NCBI RefSeq assembly: GCF_003837805.1
Contig: NZ_RQIT01000027.1
Coordinates: 38,869-102,868, forward strand
DNA length: 64,000 nucleotides
Direction of reading: 5' to 3'
Source: Bradyrhizobium sp. RP6
GTDB taxonomy: Bacteria > Pseudomonadota > Alphaproteobacteria > Rhizobiales > Xanthobacteraceae
The notes under the pieces are model-generated. The model searched no databases. It saw only the letters and a program-made list of their open reading frames with translations, and was not told the origin of the DNA. A program made the position numbers and the translations under genes. Shown one piece after another: positions 18,332 to 27,448 of this stretch; positions within the stretch are counted from its first letter, which is position 1, and each line of letters starts with the position of its first letter.

Positions 18332-21300
18332 ATGTTCAAGCTCATCGTCCAGATAAGTTTGCGCAACCGCCTGTTCGTGCTGGCGGTCGCCGCCGTGCTG
18401 GTCGGCTACGGCCTCTTGGTCCTGCCGAGCGTGTCCGTCGACGTCCTGCCGGACATCAATCGCCCGACCGTGAACATCCTGACCGAAGCAGAGGGACTGG
18501 CGCCCCAGGAGGTCGAACAGCTGGTGACGTTCCCGATCGAGACTTCGATGAACGGCATGCCCGGCGTCATCCGGGTCCGCTCGGTTTCGGGAGTTGGTCT
18601 GTCGGTCGTCTACGTCGAATTCGATTGGGGTGTCGACGTCTACCGCGCGCGGCAGTTCGTCTCGGAGCGGCTGGCGCTGATCCGCGACCAATTGCCGTCT
18701 TCGGTCAATCCCCAGATGGGACCGGTGACGTCGATCATGGGCGAGATCATGCTGCTCGCGCTGACGAGCGATGGCACGGCTTCGCCCATGGAAGTACGCG
18801 AGATCGCCGATTTTGTCGTCAGGCCGCAGCTTCTCGCCATTCCCGGTGTCGCCCAGGTGATACCCATCGGCGGCGAGGTCCGCCAGTATCGCGTGACGCC
18901 GAATGTTGCGAAGATGCAGGCGCTCGGCGTCACCCACGAGCAGATCGAGCAGGCGCTGGCAAGGTTCGGCACCAATAGCGCCGGTGGCTTCGTCGACCAG
19001 CATGGCCGCGAATATCTGATCCGCAATCTCGGCCTCACCAGGCGCATCGAGGATCTCGGCAACACTGTCGTCGTCACCCGCGGCGAGCAGCCGATCCTGC
19101 TGAAGCAGGTCGCCTCCGTGGATTTTGCAGCGCGCACCAAGCGCGGTGACGCCGGCTACAACGGCAAGCCCGCCGTCATCGTCAGCGTCATGAAGCAACC
19201 GGCTGCGGATACGGTGGCATTGACGCGCAGCATCGAAGCCTCGCTCGGGGAGCTGCAACGCACCATGCGCGGGGGGATCAACGTCACCAACGTGCAATTC
19301 CGTCAGGCCACGTTCATCGAGACCTCGATAGGCAATGTCGAGCGCGTTCTGGCCGAGGCCGCCATCGTCGTCGCATTGGTCCTGTTCGTCTTCCTGATGA
19401 ATGGACGCGCAGCGTTCGTTTCGCTGACGGCCATTCCGATATCGATCCTCGTGACGGTCCTGGTGTTCCGCGCGTTCGGCCTCACGATCAACACCATGAC
19501 GCTTGGCGGCCTTGCCATCGCCATCGGCGAACTGGTCGACGATGCCGTGGTGGACGTTGAAAACATCTTGCGGCGCTTGCGGGAGAATGCCGCGTCGAGC
19601 ACGCCGCGTCCCGTTCTGGAAGTGATCTCCGGGGCAAGCCAGGAGGTTCGTTCCAGCATCGTCTATGCAACGATGATCATCGTTCTCGTCTTCGTGCCGC
19701 TGTTCGCGCTACCGGGAATCGAAGGGCGACTGTTCACGCCGCTTGGCGTGGCCTATGTGGTCTCGATCCTTGCCTCGCTGCTGACGTCGATCACCGTGAC
19801 GCCGGTTCTGTCCTACTATCTGCTGTCGGGACGAGCTCGTTCCGTCGGCCGCGAGAGCCTGATCGTCACCAGGCTGAAGCAGGCCAATCGGCGGGTGCTT
19901 GGATGGGCGTTCGAGCAGCGGGGCCTGGTCCTCGGCTCCGTCGCGGCGGCGGTCGTGGTGGCCGGCTACGCCGCGAGCCAGATGCCCCGCAGTTTTCTTC
20001 CGCCCTTCAACGAAGGGACGCTGGTCCTGTCGCTGCAGTACAATCCAGGCATTTCGCTCGCGGAATCGAACCGTCTTGGACTGCTGGCGGAACAATTGCT
20101 CGCAAGGGTGCCCGAAGTGAAATCGGTCGGACGCCGCACCGGCCGCGCGGAGCTCGATGAGCACGCCGAAGGCGTGCACTACAGCGAGATCGATGTCGAT
20201 CTCGTTCCGTCCAAGCGCCAGAAGGCGGACATCTATGCGAGCATCCGGGACGCCCTGTCCGCGCTGCCGGCGTCGGTGGCCATCGGACAGCCGATCAGCC
20301 ACCGCCTGGATCATCTCCAGTCGGGCATTCGTGCCCAGATCGTGCTCAAGATCTTCGGTCAGGACATCGAGATGCTGCGCCGGCTGTCCGAGACGGTGCG
20401 CCAGCGACTATCGTCGATCCCCGGTCTGGTCGATCTCCAGGTCGAGAAGCAGGTGCTTATTCCGCAAGTGCGGGTTCAGGTCGATCATGCCCGCGCCGCC
20501 CTTCATGGCCTGACGCCGGCCGCGATCACGCAGGCGCTCGATGCGCTGTCCAATGGCCGAAAGGTCTCCCAGATCGTCGACGGCAATCGCCGTTTCGACG
20601 TCGTGATGCGTCTGTCGGAGCAAGACCGTTCGACGACGGGACTGCAAAATCTGCTCATCCCGACCGGCCTGGAATTCGTTCCGCTGAGCGCTTTGGCCGA
20701 CATCGTCGAGACAGACGGGCCGAACCAGATTCAGCGGGAGGGGACCCAGCGCAGGATCGTTGTCTATGGCAACGGGGACGGACGTCGCGACGTCGCCGAT
20801 ATCGCTGCGGACATTCAGAAGGCGGTTCGCGATCTCGATCTTCCGCAAGGCTACACCACGAGCCTCGAAGGCGCATTTCAGGCGCAGCAGCAGGCATCCT
20901 GGCGGATCGGTATTCTGTCGCTGGCGTCGATGGCGATGATCTTCATCGTCCTCTACAGCCGCTACCGCTCGACCGCACTGTCGCTGATCATCATGGGCGG
21001 CATACCGCTGGCCCTGATCGGCAGCGTTGCGGCGCTGAAGATCTCCGGCCAGCCCCTGTCGGTGGCCTCGATGATCGGCTTCATCACGCTTGCCGGCATC
21101 TCGGCGCGCAACGGGATCTTGAAGATCTCCCATTACATCAATCTCGCCATTCACGAAGGCGAGCCTTTCGGGACCGGGCCGGTCATTCGAGGCAGCATGG
21201 AGCGCCTCAGCCCCGTTCTGATGACGGCGCTTTGCGCAGGGCTAGCGCTGACGCCGCTCTTGATCGGCGCGGACCAGCCGGGCCGGGAAATCCTGCATCC

Positions 21301-21451
21301 CGTCGCGGTGACGATCTTCGGAGGTCTGCTCAGCGCGACGATCCTGGACACCATCGTGACCCCGATTCTGTTTCTGATGTTCGGCAAGCAGCCGTTGAAG
21401 CGGCTCGCGGCCGGACATGCCGCAACCTTCACGTCCGCGGAAGCCTATTGA
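18332..21451 (+). CDS. Heavy-metal efflux RND pump (CzcA/CusA family)
   Basis: This 1039-residue inner-membrane proton antiporter exports metal ions. The N-terminus (SVDVLPDINRPTVNI, then EGLAPQEVEQLVTFPIE) is diagnostic of the HME branch of RND pumps. The TM4 motif reads AIGELVDDAVVDVENILRRL, which I associate with the poorly characterised HME3-type group rather than the Zn/Co/Cd (DFG...D) or Cu/Ag (AIGAMVDAAIVMIEN) types; this is from memory of the published motifs. Start ATG 18332 follows the adaptor stop by eight bases; a longer frame overlaps the adaptor. No outer-membrane channel gene is encoded nearby. Confidence 0.92.
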   Translation: MFKLIVQISLRNRLFVLAVAAVLVGYGLLVLPSVSVDVLPDINRPTVNILTEAEGLAPQEVEQLVTFPIETSMNGMPGVIRVRSVSGVGLSVVYVEFDWGVDVYRARQFVSERLALIRDQLPSSVNPQMGPVTSIMGEIMLLALTSDGTASPMEVREIADFVVRPQLLAIPGVAQVIPIGGEVRQYRVTPNVAKMQALGVTHEQIEQALARFGTNSAGGFVDQHGREYLIRNLGLTRRIEDLGNTVVVTRGEQPILLKQVASVDFAARTKRGDAGYNGKPAVIVSVMKQPAADTVALTRSIEASLGELQRTMRGGINVTNVQFRQATFIETSIGNVERVLAEAAIVVALVLFVFLMNGRAAFVSLTAIPISILVTVLVFRAFGLTINTMTLGGLAIAIGELVDDAVVDVENILRRLRENAASSTPRPVLEVISGASQEVRSSIVYATMIIVLVFVPLFALPGIEGRLFTPLGVAYVVSILASLLTSITVTPVLSYYLLSGRARSVGRESLIVTRLKQANRRVLGWAFEQRGLVLGSVAAAVVVAGYAASQMPRSFLPPFNEGTLVLSLQYNPGISLAESNRLGLLAEQLLARVPEVKSVGRRTGRAELDEHAEGVHYSEIDVDLVPSKRQKADIYASIRDALSALPASVAIGQPISHRLDHLQSGIRAQIVLKIFGQDIEMLRRLSETVRQRLSSIPGLVDLQVEKQVLIPQVRVQVDHARAALHGLTPAAITQALDALSNGRKVSQIVDGNRRFDVVMRLSEQDRSTTGLQNLLIPTGLEFVPLSALADIVETDGPNQIQREGTQRRIVVYGNGDGRRDVADIAADIQKAVRDLDLPQGYTTSLEGAFQAQQQASWRIGILSLASMAMIFIVLYSRYRSTALSLIIMGGIPLALIGSVAALKISGQPLSVASMIGFITLAGISARNGILKISHYINLAIHEGEPFGTGPVIRGSMERLSPVLMTALCAGLALTPLLIGADQPGREILHPVAVTIFGGLLSATILDTIVTPILFLMFGKQPLKRLAAGHAATFTSAEAY

Positions 21452-21478
21452 CCTCCGCACAAAACCAGAGGAGCCCCC

Positions 21479-21850
21479 ATGAGAAAATACATTCTCCCGG
21501 CCATGATAGGCGTGATCGCGGCAATGCCGGACCTTGCCGCGGCACAGACGAGAGGCAGCAACGGCGGTCCCGTCGTCAAGTCGCAGGGGCATCCGATCGA
21601 GTTCGTCAGCAAGGGCACGGATATCGTCTTCTATGTCGGGGACGACGATGGTTCTCCGCTCTCGACCAGGGACATGCGGGGGCGCGCAACGATTCAGGAC
21701 GCCGGCAAGACCGTTACCGTTCCGCTCGCTCCGGCCAGTCCCAACATGATGGCGGGAAAGCTGCAGGCCGAGCTGTCGCCGAAGGCCATCGTGGTGTTTT
21801 CCGCGAGCTTGCACGGTCATTCCCTGACGGCGAGATATACTGTGGAATAG
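21479..21850 (+). CDS. Small periplasmic protein of the RND operon
   Basis: This 123-residue protein has a signal peptide (MRKYILPAMIGVIAAMPDLAAAQ) and a beta-rich body. It begins 28 bases after the pump stop with GAGGAG upstream, so it is the last gene of the operon. The pattern DIVFYVGDDDGSPLSTRDMR, then a central strand pair and VVFSASLHGHSL, resembles the extra N-terminal beta domain of the adaptor (KLSVFIDDAITNEPVSDAAL ... EVIFSISAGKG). A role in metal sensing or delivery is possible but inferred. Confidence 0.65.
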   Translation: MRKYILPAMIGVIAAMPDLAAAQTRGSNGGPVVKSQGHPIEFVSKGTDIVFYVGDDDGSPLSTRDMRGRATIQDAGKTVTVPLAPASPNMMAGKLQAELSPKAIVVFSASLHGHSLTARYTVE

Positions 21851-21947
21851 TTGCCGCGTGGAAAGCGAAGCACATCCAGCGAGATCGATCGTCTGTTCAA
21901 TTGCCTGGCGTTCCGTTCGCTCTTGGTGCGGCCCTTCGCACGTGGCC

Positions 21948-22859
21948 TCACCCGTCGTTGCGCGCGGCGCTGCGCAGCATCTTGACGAAGGCCTCCGCCG
22001 GCGGCGTGAGCGCGAGCCCCCGCCGCTGATAGATATAGTAGCGGCGGCGGATGTCCGGAGCGCGCAGCTTGATGAAGCGCACGTCGAAGTTGGGCGCGAA
22101 CAGGCGTCCATAGTCCGGAACGAGCGCAAGGCCGGTGCCGACGCCCACCAATGACAAGGCGGTGGTGAGATATTTGACCTCGACGGCCGTCTGCATCGAG
22201 AGCGAGCTGTCGTGCGCATGCAGCAGGCGCTCGATGTGGCGGTTGAACTCGCTGGAATAGATCACCCAGCGCTCGTCGCGCAGCTTCCGCCACGAGACGG
22301 CGCGTTGCTGCGCAAGCCTGTGCCGGGCTGAGCAGACCACCCGGATCGGGACATCCATCAGGAACGTGCTGGTGACATCCTCGCCGGTGGCGCGCTCGGG
22401 GCCGACCCCCAGCTCGGCCTCGCCGCGCCGCACGATGCTCACCACCTCGTCCGCCATCGCGTCGGCCACGCGCAGGCCGATATCCGGATGATCGCGCTCG
22501 AATTCGCCGAGGACCGCGGCCACCCACGTGCACGCCAGCATCTGCGGCGCAACCACGCGCAACAGGCCGGTACGGAGCGCACGAAGGTCCGAAGCGCCCT
22601 CCGCGATCTGTTGCAGGTCATCCAGGATGCGGCGCGCGAAGGGGAGCAATTGCTGGCCCGCCGCCGTCAATAGCACCACCGCGCCCCGGTCGAACAGTTT
22701 CAGGCCGAGCGTGTCCTCGAGCTGCTGCACCAGCATGCTGACGGCCGACTGCGTCAGGTGGATCTGGCGCGCTGCCGCCGTGAAGCTGCCGGCGCGCGCG
22801 ACTGCGGCGAAGGCGCGCATCTGGCGCACGCTGAGATGGGAGAGATCTACGGGGCGCAT
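21948..22859 (-). CDS. LysR family transcriptional regulator of the hydantoinase-type operon
   Basis: This 303-residue regulator has the LysR helix-turn-helix (MRAFAAVARAGSFTAAARQI, HLTQSAVSMLVQQLEDTLG) and a substrate-binding domain from about residue 90 (LRTGLLRVVAPQMLACTWVA). It is divergently transcribed from the FAD amino-acid oxidase gene across a 102-base gap that holds a perfect T-N11-A palindrome. It is therefore the likely regulator of that four-gene operon, with a cyclic amide or amino acid as co-inducer by inference. Confidence 0.9.
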   Translation of the reverse strand: MRPVDLSHLSVRQMRAFAAVARAGSFTAAARQIHLTQSAVSMLVQQLEDTLGLKLFDRGAVVLLTAAGQQLLPFARRILDDLQQIAEGASDLRALRTGLLRVVAPQMLACTWVAAVLGEFERDHPDIGLRVADAMADEVVSIVRRGEAELGVGPERATGEDVTSTFLMDVPIRVVCSARHRLAQQRAVSWRKLRDERWVIYSSEFNRHIERLLHAHDSSLSMQTAVEVKYLTTALSLVGVGTGLALVPDYGRLFAPNFDVRFIKLRAPDIRRRYYIYQRRGLALTPPAEAFVKMLRSAARNDG

Positions 22860-22886
22860 CGAATATCCTCGGTCGAATGCAGCGAC

Positions 22887-22903
22887 TATCAGAAAACCTG
22901 ATA
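22887..22903. promoter_or_regulatory. LysR-type T-N11-A operator
   Basis: TATCAG-AAAAC-CTGATA is a perfect inverted repeat with the T-N11-A core typical of LysR operators. An outer perfect repeat, AATATCC (22862-22868) and GGATATT (22905-22911), flanks it. Both lie in the divergent gap between the LysR gene and the oxidase gene. Confidence 0.65.
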
Positions 22904-22961
22904 AGGATATTAAAAGAATTTGCTTGTGTGATGGTGGAATTATTTCTCAGAATTCACCGCC

Positions 22962-24200
22962 ATGCATATTGTCGTCATAGGGACCGGAATCGTGGGCGCC
23001 TGCAGCGCGGCTTGGCTGCAGCGCGACGGTCACGACGTGACGTTCGTCGATCCTCTGGATGCGGGCGAAGCCTGCTCGTTCGGCAATGCCGGCTCGCTTT
23101 CGCCCAGCGCCTGCCTGCCGGTGGGCATGCCGGGCATGTGGAAGAAGGTGCCGCGCTGGCTGCTGGACCCGTTGGGGCCGCTGACGGTGCGCTGGACCTA
23201 TGCACCGCGCGTGATGCCGTGGCTTCTGCGCATGCTCGGCCATTCATCGCGCGAAGAAGTGACGCGCATCGCCACCGCGCTCCGTTCGCTGCTGTCCCCC
23301 ATCTTCGACTGTTACGATCCGCTGGTCGCCCATGCCGATGCCCGGGATCTGGTCCGGCGCAGCGGCTGTCTCTACGTGTTCTCCTCGCGCGAGACCGCGG
23401 CGCAATGGGCCTGGGGCATGAACCTGCGGCGATCGCTGGGCGTGCGGATGCAGGACGTCGAGCAGGATGAGCTGGAAGCGCTGGAGCCCGATTTGAAGGG
23501 ACGTTTCCGGTTCGGCATTCTCGCGCCCGAGAACGGCTCGACGTCCGACCCGTCCGCGCTCGTCAAGGCGATCTACAATCGCTGCATCGCCGATGGCGCG
23601 CGTCACATCCGGGACCGCGTCCGCGGTTTCGAACGGCAGGGCCGGCGCGTCACGGGGGTGACCCTGGAGCGCGGCGAGCCGCTGGCGGCGGATGGCGTGG
23701 TGGTGGCGGCCGGCGCCTGGTCGGGGCCCTTGGCCGCGTTGCTCGGCAGCCCTGTGATGCTGGAGACCCAGCGCGGCTACCATGTCACCGTGCAGAGTTC
23801 GAACCTGGCACTCCGCCACACCGTGATGGCGGTCGAGCACAATCTCATGGTCAATCCGATGACCATGGGCCTGCGGCTGGCCGGCACGGTGGAGTTCGCC
23901 GGCCTGAAAGCGCCGCCCAACATGGCGCGCGCCGACGCTCTGCTTCGCCAGGGCCGGCAGCTGTTTCCCCATCTGGATACGTCGTCCGTGACGCGCTGGA
24001 TGGGCCATCGGCCCTGTCTTCCGGACAGTCTGCCGGTGGTCGGTCCGGTCCATGCGGCTGACAACGCCTGGCTCGCCTTCGGCCACGGCCACATGGGCAT
24101 GTGCATGGGCGCGGCAACCGGCCGCGAGATCGCGCATCTGGTGGCCGGCCGCCCGACGCAGGTGGATCTGGCGCCCTTCTCGCCGGAGCGCTTCCGGTGA
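22962..24200 (+). CDS. FAD-dependent D-amino-acid dehydrogenase-like oxidoreductase (DadA family)
   Basis: This 412-residue flavoprotein begins with the dinucleotide-binding motif GTGIVGACSAAWLQRDGHDV and the DadA-type segment EACSFGNAGSLSPSACLP. Later blocks GVVVAAGAWSGPLAALLGSP and a C-terminal FGHGHMGMCMGAATGREIA complete the DAO fold. Such enzymes oxidatively deaminate D- or N-substituted amino acids. It is the first gene of the operon and its stop overlaps the hydantoinase A start by four bases. The pairing suggests that an amino acid released from a cyclic amide is oxidised here. Confidence 0.88.
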   Translation: MHIVVIGTGIVGACSAAWLQRDGHDVTFVDPLDAGEACSFGNAGSLSPSACLPVGMPGMWKKVPRWLLDPLGPLTVRWTYAPRVMPWLLRMLGHSSREEVTRIATALRSLLSPIFDCYDPLVAHADARDLVRRSGCLYVFSSRETAAQWAWGMNLRRSLGVRMQDVEQDELEALEPDLKGRFRFGILAPENGSTSDPSALVKAIYNRCIADGARHIRDRVRGFERQGRRVTGVTLERGEPLAADGVVVAAGAWSGPLAALLGSPVMLETQRGYHVTVQSSNLALRHTVMAVEHNLMVNPMTMGLRLAGTVEFAGLKAPPNMARADALLRQGRQLFPHLDTSSVTRWMGHRPCLPDSLPVVGPVHAADNAWLAFGHGHMGMCMGAATGREIAHLVAGRPTQVDLAPFSPERFR

Positions 24201-25822
24201 CCGCCCGGTGGTCGCTTGCCGTGGACATGGGTGGCACCTTTGTCGATGCGGTGGCCTTGCGCAGAGACGGTCACGTCGCGGCGCTCAAACATCCGCGCGC
24301 CGGACGCGGGCTGGCGGAGCCGATCGTCGAGGCACTCGATCGACTGTGTGCGCAGGCGGGCATCGTGTCCGGCGACGTCGACCGCGTGGTGCACGGCTCT
24401 ACGATCGTCACCAATCTGCTGCTGGAGCTGAACGAGCCGCCGGTCGCCCTCGTCCTGACGCGCGGGATGCGCGATGTGCCGGTGCTGGCGCGACAGGACC
24501 GCAAGGAATTGTACGAGCCGGTGATCAAGCCGGCCGTGCCCGAGGCGAAGCTGTTTCCTGAATCTTTGCGTTTCGAGATCGGCGGACGCATCGATGCCGA
24601 CGGTCACGAGGTGGATCCGCTCGAATTGTCCGCGGTCGGTACGATCGCTGATGCCATGAGCGCGGCCGGCGTGCGCGCGGTGGCGATCGGCCTGTTGTTC
24701 TCGCATCGCAATCCCGCGCATGAGCGCGCGCTACGTGCCGCACTCCACGCGCGCCTTCCGGACCTGGACATCTCCCTGTCCAGCGAGGTCGATCCGCAGC
24801 CGCGGGAGTTCGAGCGCTGGCTGACCACGGCGCTGGACGCCTATGCCAAGCCGTTGACCGCAGATTATCTGCGCACCCTCGCCGAAGCCTTGAACAAGCG
24901 CGCTCTGCCTTCGCTGCGTCTGATGCGATCGGCGGGCGCCACCGCGCCCTGGCAGGAGATGGCGGCGCAGCCGATCGGATTGGCCATGTCCGGCCCCTGC
25001 GCGGCCTTGCAGGGCGTGGCCGCCTGCCTGGGCGCATGGCGGGAGCCCGCGATCAGCCTGGACGTCGGCGGCACCAGTGCCGACATCAGCGTCCTCCGCG
25101 ACGGCCGGCCGACATTCACCGAAGAGCTCGAATGTGGCGGCCTGCCGATCCGCCAGCGCTGCGCGGACATCACCTCCATCGGCATCGGAGGCGGCAGCGT
25201 GGTCTCGGTGCTGCCGGGCGGTGCTCTGCGTCTCGGTCCGCGCTCGCAGGGCGCCTGGCCGGGTTCGGCCGCCTTCGGTCTGGGCGGTGACCTGCCGACG
25301 CTGGGCGATGCGCTGTGCGTCCTGGATCGCTTGCCGCCCCGGCTGGCCGGCGGGATGGCGCTGGACCGTGCCGCCGCGGAGGCGTCGCTGCGCGATGTGG
25401 CCGGCGCGCTCGGTCTGTCGTTGCCGCGCACGGCCGAAGCCGTCGTGAGCGCCGCCGCCGCCGGGATGGCGGAGGCGCTCAAGACTCACGCCTTCCAGCG
25501 CAGGCTGGATCCGGCGGATGCGGTGCTCGTCGCCATCGGCGGCGGCGGCGCACAGCATGCGGCCGAAGTCGCGGAACTCGCCGGGATGCGCCGCGGGCTG
25601 GTGCTGCCGCACGCCGGGGTGATGGCGGCGCTGGGCATGCTCTGCGGTCCGGACGAGGGCGACGTCCGCATGGCGGCGAACGAAAGCCCGTGGGGCTCGC
25701 TGCCGCCGCAAGGCGAGGGGCCGCAATCGCTGTTCGCGCCGATGACCACCGTCTGGGTGCCGGCAGGCTGGTCCTGGCGGCTGCTGCCGGATCAGACGCT
25801 CGCGCTGGAGGCAAAGGTCTGA
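24197..25822 (+). CDS. hyuA: Hydantoinase/oxoprolinase subunit A, short and divergent
   Basis: This 541-residue protein is the ATP-binding subunit of an ATP-dependent cyclic-amide hydrolase. Seen: N-terminal DMGGTFVDAVAL, HGSTIVTNLLLELNEPPVA, and the second phosphate region ISLDVGGTSADISVLRDG, all as in HyuA/5-oxoprolinase. It is odd in two ways: it is about 150 residues shorter than usual, lacking most of the C-terminal domain, and the normally conserved SAGADPGPACYG block reads SQGAWPGSAAFG, losing the Cys. Start GTG 24197 overlaps the previous stop. The enzyme may act on a different substrate or be less active. Confidence 0.85.
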   Translation: MTARWSLAVDMGGTFVDAVALRRDGHVAALKHPRAGRGLAEPIVEALDRLCAQAGIVSGDVDRVVHGSTIVTNLLLELNEPPVALVLTRGMRDVPVLARQDRKELYEPVIKPAVPEAKLFPESLRFEIGGRIDADGHEVDPLELSAVGTIADAMSAAGVRAVAIGLLFSHRNPAHERALRAALHARLPDLDISLSSEVDPQPREFERWLTTALDAYAKPLTADYLRTLAEALNKRALPSLRLMRSAGATAPWQEMAAQPIGLAMSGPCAALQGVAACLGAWREPAISLDVGGTSADISVLRDGRPTFTEELECGGLPIRQRCADITSIGIGGGSVVSVLPGGALRLGPRSQGAWPGSAAFGLGGDLPTLGDALCVLDRLPPRLAGGMALDRAAAEASLRDVAGALGLSLPRTAEAVVSAAAAGMAEALKTHAFQRRLDPADAVLVAIGGGGAQHAAEVAELAGMRRGLVLPHAGVMAALGMLCGPDEGDVRMAANESPWGSLPPQGEGPQSLFAPMTTVWVPAGWSWRLLPDQTLALEAKV

Positions 25823-27438
25823 TGACGCGCGTCTGCGACCTCGCATCCGATGAGGCCATCGCACTGCGCATGGAGCCGCTGCGTCTGGCGCTGCAAGGCA
25901 CGGCCGACCGCATGCAGGCCGGCATGATGCGCGCCGCCGTGTCGTCCATCGCCCGCGAGAGCGGCGACTGTGCCGCAGCGCTGTTCCTTCCGGACGGACG
26001 GTTGCTGGCCCAGGCGCGTTCGCTGCCGCTGTTGCTGGGATCGCTGATACCGGCGGTTGCCGGCGTGCTCGCGCGCTTTCCGCTTTCGGCGATGTCGGAA
26101 GGAGACGCCTATCTGCTCAACGACCCCTGGTCTGGCGGCACGCATTTGCCGGATCTCGCCTTGGTCCACCCGGTCTTTCAGGATGGCCAGGTGATTGCCC
26201 TGGCCGCCGCCAATCTGCATCACCAGGATGTCGGCGGCATGGCTGCGGGCTCCATCCCGCCCGACGCCACCGAAGTCTATCAGGAGGGCCTGCGCCTGCC
26301 GCCGGTGCGCTGGCGCAGCGCCGAGGGCGTGCGACCCGACATCGACGCCATCCTGGCCGCCAACTCGCGAACACCCGACAATCTGCGGGGCGATCTGGAG
26401 GCGCAGTGGGCAGCGCTGACGCAAGGCGCGCGCGAACTGAGTCAGATCGCGCGTCACACCGGACCTCGTTTCCCCGATGTTTGCGATGCCTTGATTGCGC
26501 AGACGGAGCGCATGACCCGCGCTGCCCTTCTGGCCGCGCCCGACGGCGAATGGATCTGGCGCGATCAACTGGATGGCGACGGCGTCGACAGCGCGCCGGT
26601 GGCCATCGTGGTGACCTTGCGCAAGCGGGGTGACGCGCTGGAGATCGACTTCGAGGGGAGCGCGCCGCAGGTTCGTGGACCGCTCAACGCCTCGCCGGCG
26701 GCGATGCTGTCGGCAGCCCTGTTCTTCATGCGCACGCTGGCGCCGGAGGCTCCCAACAATGCAGGTTGCCTGGCGCCGCTGACGCTCAAGCTTCCACCCG
26801 GCAGCCTGGTCAATCCGAAGCTGCCGGCGGCGGTCAATGCGCGCACGGCTACCGTGAAGCTGGCTTGCAACGCCATTCTCGGCGCCTGGTCGCAGGCGGC
26901 AAGCGGGACGGGCGTGGCGCCGCATGCCGGCGTCGCCACCGTGCTTGTGCTCAGCGGCACGCGAATGGACGGGCGGCGCTGGATGTTCACCGAGATCATC
27001 GCCAGCGGCGCCGGCGCCAGCACCGATGCGCCGGGGCGCGCGGGCGTTTCCACGGACGTCGGCAACGCGCGCAACACGCCCGTGGAGGTGATCGAGGCCG
27101 AAGCGCCGCTGCGTGTCGAATGTTACGAGATTTGTCGCGGCAGCGGCGGCTCCGGCGCGCAACGCGGCGGCGATGGCGTGCGCCGCGTCTATCGCCTGCT
27201 CGAAGGTCAGGGGTGGATCGCCTATCGCGGAGAGCGCCATGTCGGTCGTGCGCGCGGTGCGCGAGGCGGCGAGCCCGGCGCAAACTCGGTGGCCCGCATC
27301 TTGCGTGTGGACGGAGCGGTCGAGCTCTTGCCCGCGCGTGCCCGCATCGCCTGGTCTGACGGTGACCGGCTCATCATCGAGACCGCCGGCGGTGGTGGCT
27401 GGGATCCTGCTTCAGCTGACGCCACGAAACCCATGTAG
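25822..27438 (+). CDS. hyuB: Hydantoinase/oxoprolinase subunit B
   Basis: This 538-residue protein matches the HyuB family, the partner of HyuA: an N-terminal helical part with SSIARESGDCAAALF, the hallmark DAYLLNDPWSGGTHLPD, AAANLHHQDVGGMAAGS, and a C-terminal Gly-rich block (RGSGGSGAQRGGDGVRRVYR). A- and B-type subunits together open hydantoins or 5-oxoproline using ATP. The ATG overlaps the hyuA stop by one base, so the two are coupled. Length and motifs look intact, unlike the shortened partner. Confidence 0.88.
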   Translation: MTRVCDLASDEAIALRMEPLRLALQGTADRMQAGMMRAAVSSIARESGDCAAALFLPDGRLLAQARSLPLLLGSLIPAVAGVLARFPLSAMSEGDAYLLNDPWSGGTHLPDLALVHPVFQDGQVIALAAANLHHQDVGGMAAGSIPPDATEVYQEGLRLPPVRWRSAEGVRPDIDAILAANSRTPDNLRGDLEAQWAALTQGARELSQIARHTGPRFPDVCDALIAQTERMTRAALLAAPDGEWIWRDQLDGDGVDSAPVAIVVTLRKRGDALEIDFEGSAPQVRGPLNASPAAMLSAALFFMRTLAPEAPNNAGCLAPLTLKLPPGSLVNPKLPAAVNARTATVKLACNAILGAWSQAASGTGVAPHAGVATVLVLSGTRMDGRRWMFTEIIASGAGASTDAPGRAGVSTDVGNARNTPVEVIEAEAPLRVECYEICRGSGGSGAQRGGDGVRRVYRLLEGQGWIAYRGERHVGRARGARGGEPGANSVARILRVDGAVELLPARARIAWSDGDRLIIETAGGGGWDPASADATKPM

Positions 27439-27448
27439 GAAGTTACCC

